Shown in pieces: positions 60,707 to 64,000 of a DNA stretch of 64,000 bases. Origin of the DNA: Lentisphaerota bacterium (GTDB lineage: Bacteria; Verrucomicrobiota; Kiritimatiellia; UBA8416; JAIOPI01); assembly GCA_021413965.1 (NCBI GenBank), contig JAIOPI010000006.1:62001-126000 (forward strand), written 5' to 3'. Numbering within the stretch: the stretch's first letter is position 1; each line of letters starts with the position of its first letter. A program made the position numbers and the translations under genes. The notes below the pieces were generated by a model that was given only the letters and a program-made list of their open reading frames with translations, did not search any database and had not been told where the DNA came from.

Positions 60707-62040
60707 GATGCGCCCCCCCCCGTCTTCCGGCCCTGGCCCACCGCCTGGCGCCGGCGCAGGATCGCGTAAGGATCAGGCCGGTGGGCTTCGTGGGTGGACC
60801 ACTCGCGGCTCAGGTTGATGGCGGCCAGTGCGAGGTGGCTGACAAGGTCGACCACAACCTCGGCCACCCCTTCGGGCGCCGTCGCCACGGGCAGCAGTCG
60901 GCAGCGCAGAGCAAGGCGCCGCGCATCGGGTTCGGGCAGGAGGATATCCTGCATCACGTTGCGCCAACTGGCGGGCGGCACCATTTCCACCACCGCGCCC
61001 GCGTGCGCAGAAGGCAGCAGCATGTTGGAACCGTGCACGCCGATGACGACGTGGCTGTCCGCGTAGCGACGGCACCAGGCCTGCTCGCGCGCCGCATCAA
61101 CCGTTTCGGCGCGAAGATCCGCGACGCCATCGGGCGCGTCACCAGCGCGGCCCAAGCCGGCCACGGCGAGATCCGCGCCGGGCAACCGCTCGCGCAGCAC
61201 GGCGCACAGGCGCGCGAAGGCCAGCGTCTGAGCCGCGCGCGGGTCGCGCGAGCGGACCGCGCGCCCCAATTGCGAACGCAACGCCTGCTTAATTCCCGCC
61301 GGAGCACCGCCCGTCCAGTACCGATCACGTTCCTCGCGCCAGATCAAGGTCAGGCGCGGCTGGCCAATGACCACGCCCCACGTCGAAAAGTCGAATGGCG
61401 GAACGTGTGTGAAGCTCTCGATTTGGACGGCATCCGGCGGCGGATGCGGCAACGCCAGACTGAGCCACGCGGCGGACTGATCCTGAAGGCGTTCATGCAG
61501 GCGTTTGGCCAATCCATCGTGCCACGCGCACCCGTTGTGCAACGGCACGTCGATCGCCCAGACTTCCGCCACGTTTGCAGGCACCATCCAGCGCAGACAC
61601 TTTGGCACCAGGACCAGCAGGTCGAAGTCGCCGTCGTGGTTGACGTGATATTCCGCGTTGAGCAACTTGAGCAACGCGTGGCCATAGCGCGCATCCAGAC
61701 AGTTCAGCACGAGCGGGCGGCGCAGCGGACGCCGCGCTTCGACTGCAATGTCCGGCGCGCCCTGCTGACGCGCGGCGTAACCGGTCGCGAGCCAGTCGGC
61801 AAACCACGCGAACTGCGCGCCGTGCGGGTTGTGGACGTGGCCGTTCTGCGGGTCGAGCAGCATGGGGAAGAAGAGGCCGTGGCTGGAAGGCAGATCGCCG
61901 TAGAACGTTCGGTTGCAGGCCGTGCAGGCGAGATCCGCAAGGCAACGCATGCCGGGCATATACCACCCGCGGCTGGCGAGCGGCGCCTGGCAGAGCGGGC
62001 ACGCCAGATGCACATCGGGAATGGGATGTAAACGGATCAC
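60703..62040 (-). CDS. Zinc-ribbon protein with GT61-like C-terminal part
   Basis: The protein has 445 residues from a GTG at 62040 (GTGA overlap with the upstream GT2 gene). An N-terminal zinc ribbon has Cys14/17 and Cys39/42 (CPLC, CTAC). The middle (LVLNCLDARYGHALLKLL and WAIDVPLHNGCAWHDG) is not recognised. The C-terminal part ADSHVVIGVHGSNMLLPSA, then VVEMVP, strongly resembles the GT61/DUF563 catalytic core, where HGS/HGA and the following acidic residue bind donor. The combination of zinc ribbon and GT61 core is unusual. The C-terminus is basic and Gly-rich, encoded partly by the C9 tract. Confidence 0.7.
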   Translation of the reverse strand: MIRLHPIPDVHLACPLCQAPLASRGWYMPGMRCLADLACTACNRTFYGDLPSSHGLFFPMLLDPQNGHVHNPHGAQFAWFADWLATGYAARQQGAPDIAVEARRPLRRPLVLNCLDARYGHALLKLLNAEYHVNHDGDFDLLVLVPKCLRWMVPANVAEVWAIDVPLHNGCAWHDGLAKRLHERLQDQSAAWLSLALPHPPPDAVQIESFTHVPPFDFSTWGVVIGQPRLTLIWREERDRYWTGGAPAGIKQALRSQLGRAVRSRDPRAAQTLAFARLCAVLRERLPGADLAVAGLGRAGDAPDGVADLRAETVDAAREQAWCRRYADSHVVIGVHGSNMLLPSAHAGAVVEMVPPASWRNVMQDILLPEPDARRLALRCRLLPVATAPEGVAEVVVDLVSHLALAAINLSREWSTHEAHRPDPYAILRRRQAVGQGRKTGGGAS

Positions 62041-63008
62041 GGTGTTGCGTCCAGGGGGTCGATCAGGCGGCTGGCCCAACGCGCGGGCAGCAGGGCGTGG
62101 TACAGATCGGCGAGCGTGACCAGGTCGGGGGCGAAGCGGCAGGCCACCGCCAGGGCCTGCCACGCTTGCACACGGCGCTGCAGCGCGGAGCGTGTGGGGT
62201 CGCGCAGCGCATCGCGGGCGGCCGCCCGCGCGAAGGGGCTGGCCCACTCCATCAGCGCGCGCCGCGCGTGGCGGCGGGCTCTCGCCGGCACATCGTCCAG
62301 CAGCGGCGCATTCTTGCGTTCGATGGCACGCAGCGTGCGCCAGTGTTCGGAGGCTGACGCGGCGGATAGTCCGTGCCGGTGCCGGCGGCGCTCCGCCAGC
62401 GGCTCGCGCACGAAGCAGGCGCTCGCGCCCTTGCTGACGCGCAGACGCAGATCGAAATCCTCAAAGATCCGCAACTGGGCGTCATAGCCGCCGGCCGCGC
62501 GGCAGCGGCGCACCTCCATCATCTCAAAGCGAAACACATCGCGCCGCGGAAACTGGCGCGCCCACAAGGACAGGAGGAGGTCACCTTCGGGCACCGGCGC
62601 CGCGCCGGCCCAGACCTCGCCGCGCTGTCCGTCCTCGCTCACGTTGTAGTAGTCCGAGAAGGCAATCGTCGCACCGGGATGCGCGGCCAGTGCGGCCGCT
62701 TCCCGTTCCAGTTTGCGAGGGAGGAACCGGTCGTCGGCGTCCACATACGTGATGAAGTCACAGGCCGCGGCGGTGAGGGCATCATTGCGTGCGGCCGAGA
62801 CCCCGCCGTTGCGCGCGCGGAAGATGGGCTTGATCAGACCCGCATGGCGGTGCGCGTAGGCGCGGATCACGTCGGCCGTGCCATCCGTGGACGCATCGTC
62901 GACAAGCAGGATTTCGTCAGCGGGCCGCGTCTGATTGAGGACGCTGTCAATCGCCTCGGCCAGGAACGCCGCGGCGTTGTAAGCCGGAATGTAGACGGTG
63001 ATGGTCAC
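62037..63008 (-). CDS. Family 2 glycosyltransferase
   Basis: This is a 323-residue protein with a GTG start at 63008 that forms a GTGA overlap with the gene upstream. GT-A marks: ITVYIPAYNAAAFLAEAI, ILLVDDASTDGTADVI, GGVSAARNDALTAA, metal site YVDADDRFLPR and AQLRIFEDFDLRLRVSKG with the acceptor-side acidic residues. The C-terminal 110 residues are helical and Arg/Ala-rich without membrane segments. Donor and linkage unknown. Confidence 0.93.
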   Translation of the reverse strand: MTITVYIPAYNAAAFLAEAIDSVLNQTRPADEILLVDDASTDGTADVIRAYAHRHAGLIKPIFRARNGGVSAARNDALTAAACDFITYVDADDRFLPRKLEREAAALAAHPGATIAFSDYYNVSEDGQRGEVWAGAAPVPEGDLLLSLWARQFPRRDVFRFEMMEVRRCRAAGGYDAQLRIFEDFDLRLRVSKGASACFVREPLAERRRHRHGLSAASASEHWRTLRAIERKNAPLLDDVPARARRHARRALMEWASPFARAAARDALRDPTRSALQRRVQAWQALAVACRFAPDLVTLADLYHALLPARWASRLIDPLDATP

Positions 63009-64000
63009 GGCAGCCTGGTGGGGGCTGGTGGCGTCGCGGCCTCGACCGCACCCGCCCAGCGCTTACGACAGGCGGGGATGTAGGACTCGTTGAGGCAGAC
63101 GTAGCGCTTGCCCGCCGCCTCCCCGGCCTGCATGAGGGACTCCGTGTTGTCGCCATGCTGGTTGGCATAGTCGACAAAGACGGCGTTGGTCTTCGGAATA
63201 AAATGCGGATGCGCCGCCGCGATGGCAGGCAACAGGTCGGCATGCGCGGCCGCTGGGGCGTATTTCCAGAAGCCCGTGTCCTGCGGCGCCCGGCCATCGA
63301 AGCCCAGCAGGCAGACCCGGTCGGCCAGCGCCGAGGCCAGCGGCAACATGAGCGACGTCAGAATATTCCCCATGGGGTAATAGATCGGCAGGCGGCGAGG
63401 ATCGAATTGGACCGGCAACTTCCCGCTGGGCGCCAGCAGCACACGGCCCCGCAGGTGCGGATGATGCGCCGCGAGGAGCGGGCCGTAGATGTCGCGCGTG
63501 ATGAGTTGCAGGTCGCGGGTGACCAGGGCCTGATCCAGATCGCGCTGAAAGGCCGCGGCGTGCTGATTGAGGCTGAAGTGATAGGCCGCATCGCCCGCGA
63601 CCAGAAAATGCGGCTGGAGATGGTCCAGGAGGGCCGCATTGCCGACAATCATGTTGCAGACGATGCGGTACCCATCCGAGAAGTCACGCTGCCAAGCCTG
63701 CTCGAGCGACGGGCCGGTGCCGAAGACATAGGCGACGGGATAACGCGGCAGGGCGGCGATGCGGGCCTGCAACTGTTGCCGCGAGGCCTCGAGGTCGGCA
63801 TCCCGCTGCAGCGCGGGACGCTGGTCATGCAGGAACGAGGCCCACGTCCACGCCTCCATCGAGCTGCCATGGCGATCGACATTGCGCACGCGTGCGGATT
63901 CGGCCGCCATGGATCCCGCCGGCACGGCGGACCAGTCCAGCACGTACACGAGATCCGCTGCGCGGAGGGCATGCGCCAAGGAGCGGTCGCCGTCCTGCAC
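63005..64000 (-). CDS. DUF115/MptE-like or GT42-like protein (5' end at or beyond window edge)
   Basis: At least 331 residues are encoded; a GTG occupies the last bases of the window, but the true start may lie further upstream. VAYVFGTGPSLEQAWQRDF contains the GxGPSL loop shared by DUF115/MptE-like proteins and by CST-type sialyltransferases. IVCNMIVGNAALLDHLQPHFLVAGDAAYHFS and VCLLGFDGRAPQDTGFWKY continue the pattern: a Rossmann-type core followed by a late Gly-Phe-Asp-Gly loop. These signs fit a protein-glycan or sugar transferase. Choosing between the two families needs a profile search. The GT2 gene downstream starts within its stop codon. Confidence 0.72.
   Translation of the reverse strand: MQDGDRSLAHALRAADLVYVLDWSAVPAGSMAAESARVRNVDRHGSSMEAWTWASFLHDQRPALQRDADLEASRQQLQARIAALPRYPVAYVFGTGPSLEQAWQRDFSDGYRIVCNMIVGNAALLDHLQPHFLVAGDAAYHFSLNQHAAAFQRDLDQALVTRDLQLITRDIYGPLLAAHHPHLRGRVLLAPSGKLPVQFDPRRLPIYYPMGNILTSLMLPLASALADRVCLLGFDGRAPQDTGFWKYAPAAAHADLLPAIAAAHPHFIPKTNAVFVDYANQHGDNTESLMQAGEAAGKRYVCLNESYIPACRKRWAGAVEAATPPAPTRLP

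Noticed and set aside
1-64000. CRISPR arrays, tRNA or rRNA genes, prophage or IS transposase genes
   Set aside because: Looked for on both strands; no regular repeat-spacer array, no cloverleaf or rRNA-like sequence and no transposase or integrase motif was seen.

Overview
This is a 64 kb, GC-rich bacterial window. All 46 credible genes lie on the minus strand, so transcription runs from high to low coordinates. No rRNA, tRNA, CRISPR array, transposase or phage gene was seen, and no gene-free stretch exceeds about 210 bases. The gene style points to the PVC group: LamG-rich giant secreted proteins, sulfotransferase-decorated glycans, a stand-alone four-helix-bundle S23 gene, and GC-rich palindromic intergenic repeats. 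Kiritimatiellota or another Verrucomicrobiota-like lineage is my best guess, at low confidence because there is no phylogenetic marker.

Positions 64000 to 19268 hold a very large surface-polysaccharide or glycoprotein-glycan locus. It contains about 22 glycosyltransferase-type proteins of the GT-A (GT2-like, GT13/HlpA-like, STELLO) and GT-B (GT4-like) folds and five large polytopic GT-C-like membrane proteins. It also has three SAM methyltransferases plus one Methyltransf_24/cephalosporin-hydroxylase-like protein, a sulfotransferase, an OafA-type acyltransferase, three left-handed beta-helix acetyltransferases, a DegT-type sugar aminotransferase, a GT61-like protein and a NodB-like deacetylase. 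Many neighbours are joined by 1-8 base stop/start overlaps (ATGA, GTGA, TTGA, TGATG), which implies long translationally coupled operons. No Wzx, Wzy, ABC exporter or initiating phosphoglycosyltransferase is visible, so the locus must continue beyond base 64000 or use distant genes.

Positions 19173 to 14058 hold a compact envelope-export module: an ExeA/GspA-type AAA ATPase, a GspC/PilP-like bitopic protein, a GspD/PilQ-type secretin and an exported coiled-coil/TPR protein. No GspE/F/G-type genes are next to it. Positions 13931 to 11545 encode an OmpR/PhoB-type two-component system, followed by a small lipoprotein. The last feature is one uninterrupted reading frame of at least 3631 codons (10893 to beyond base 1). 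It encodes a secreted giant with four LamG-like domains, about eleven Ig-like/Kre9-like repeats and a C-terminal coiled coil rich in Leu/Ile/Val-Thr-Asn. A plausible reading is that the locus makes, exports and regulates a decorated cell-surface layer with a giant adhesin-like protein.

The least ordinary signals are small repeats within the glycan locus. A 554-base unit (39136-39689) consists of an S23 four-helix-bundle gene bracketed by about 32-base inverted repeats built from ATTCGNNN octamers; one arm carries the start codon of one glycosyltransferase gene and the other the stop codon of another. A 143-base non-coding element (33191-33333) is bracketed by inverted TTCAGGG heptads. GC palindromes at 22261, 30770 and 34087 lie between genes or supply the 3' end of a neighbouring gene.
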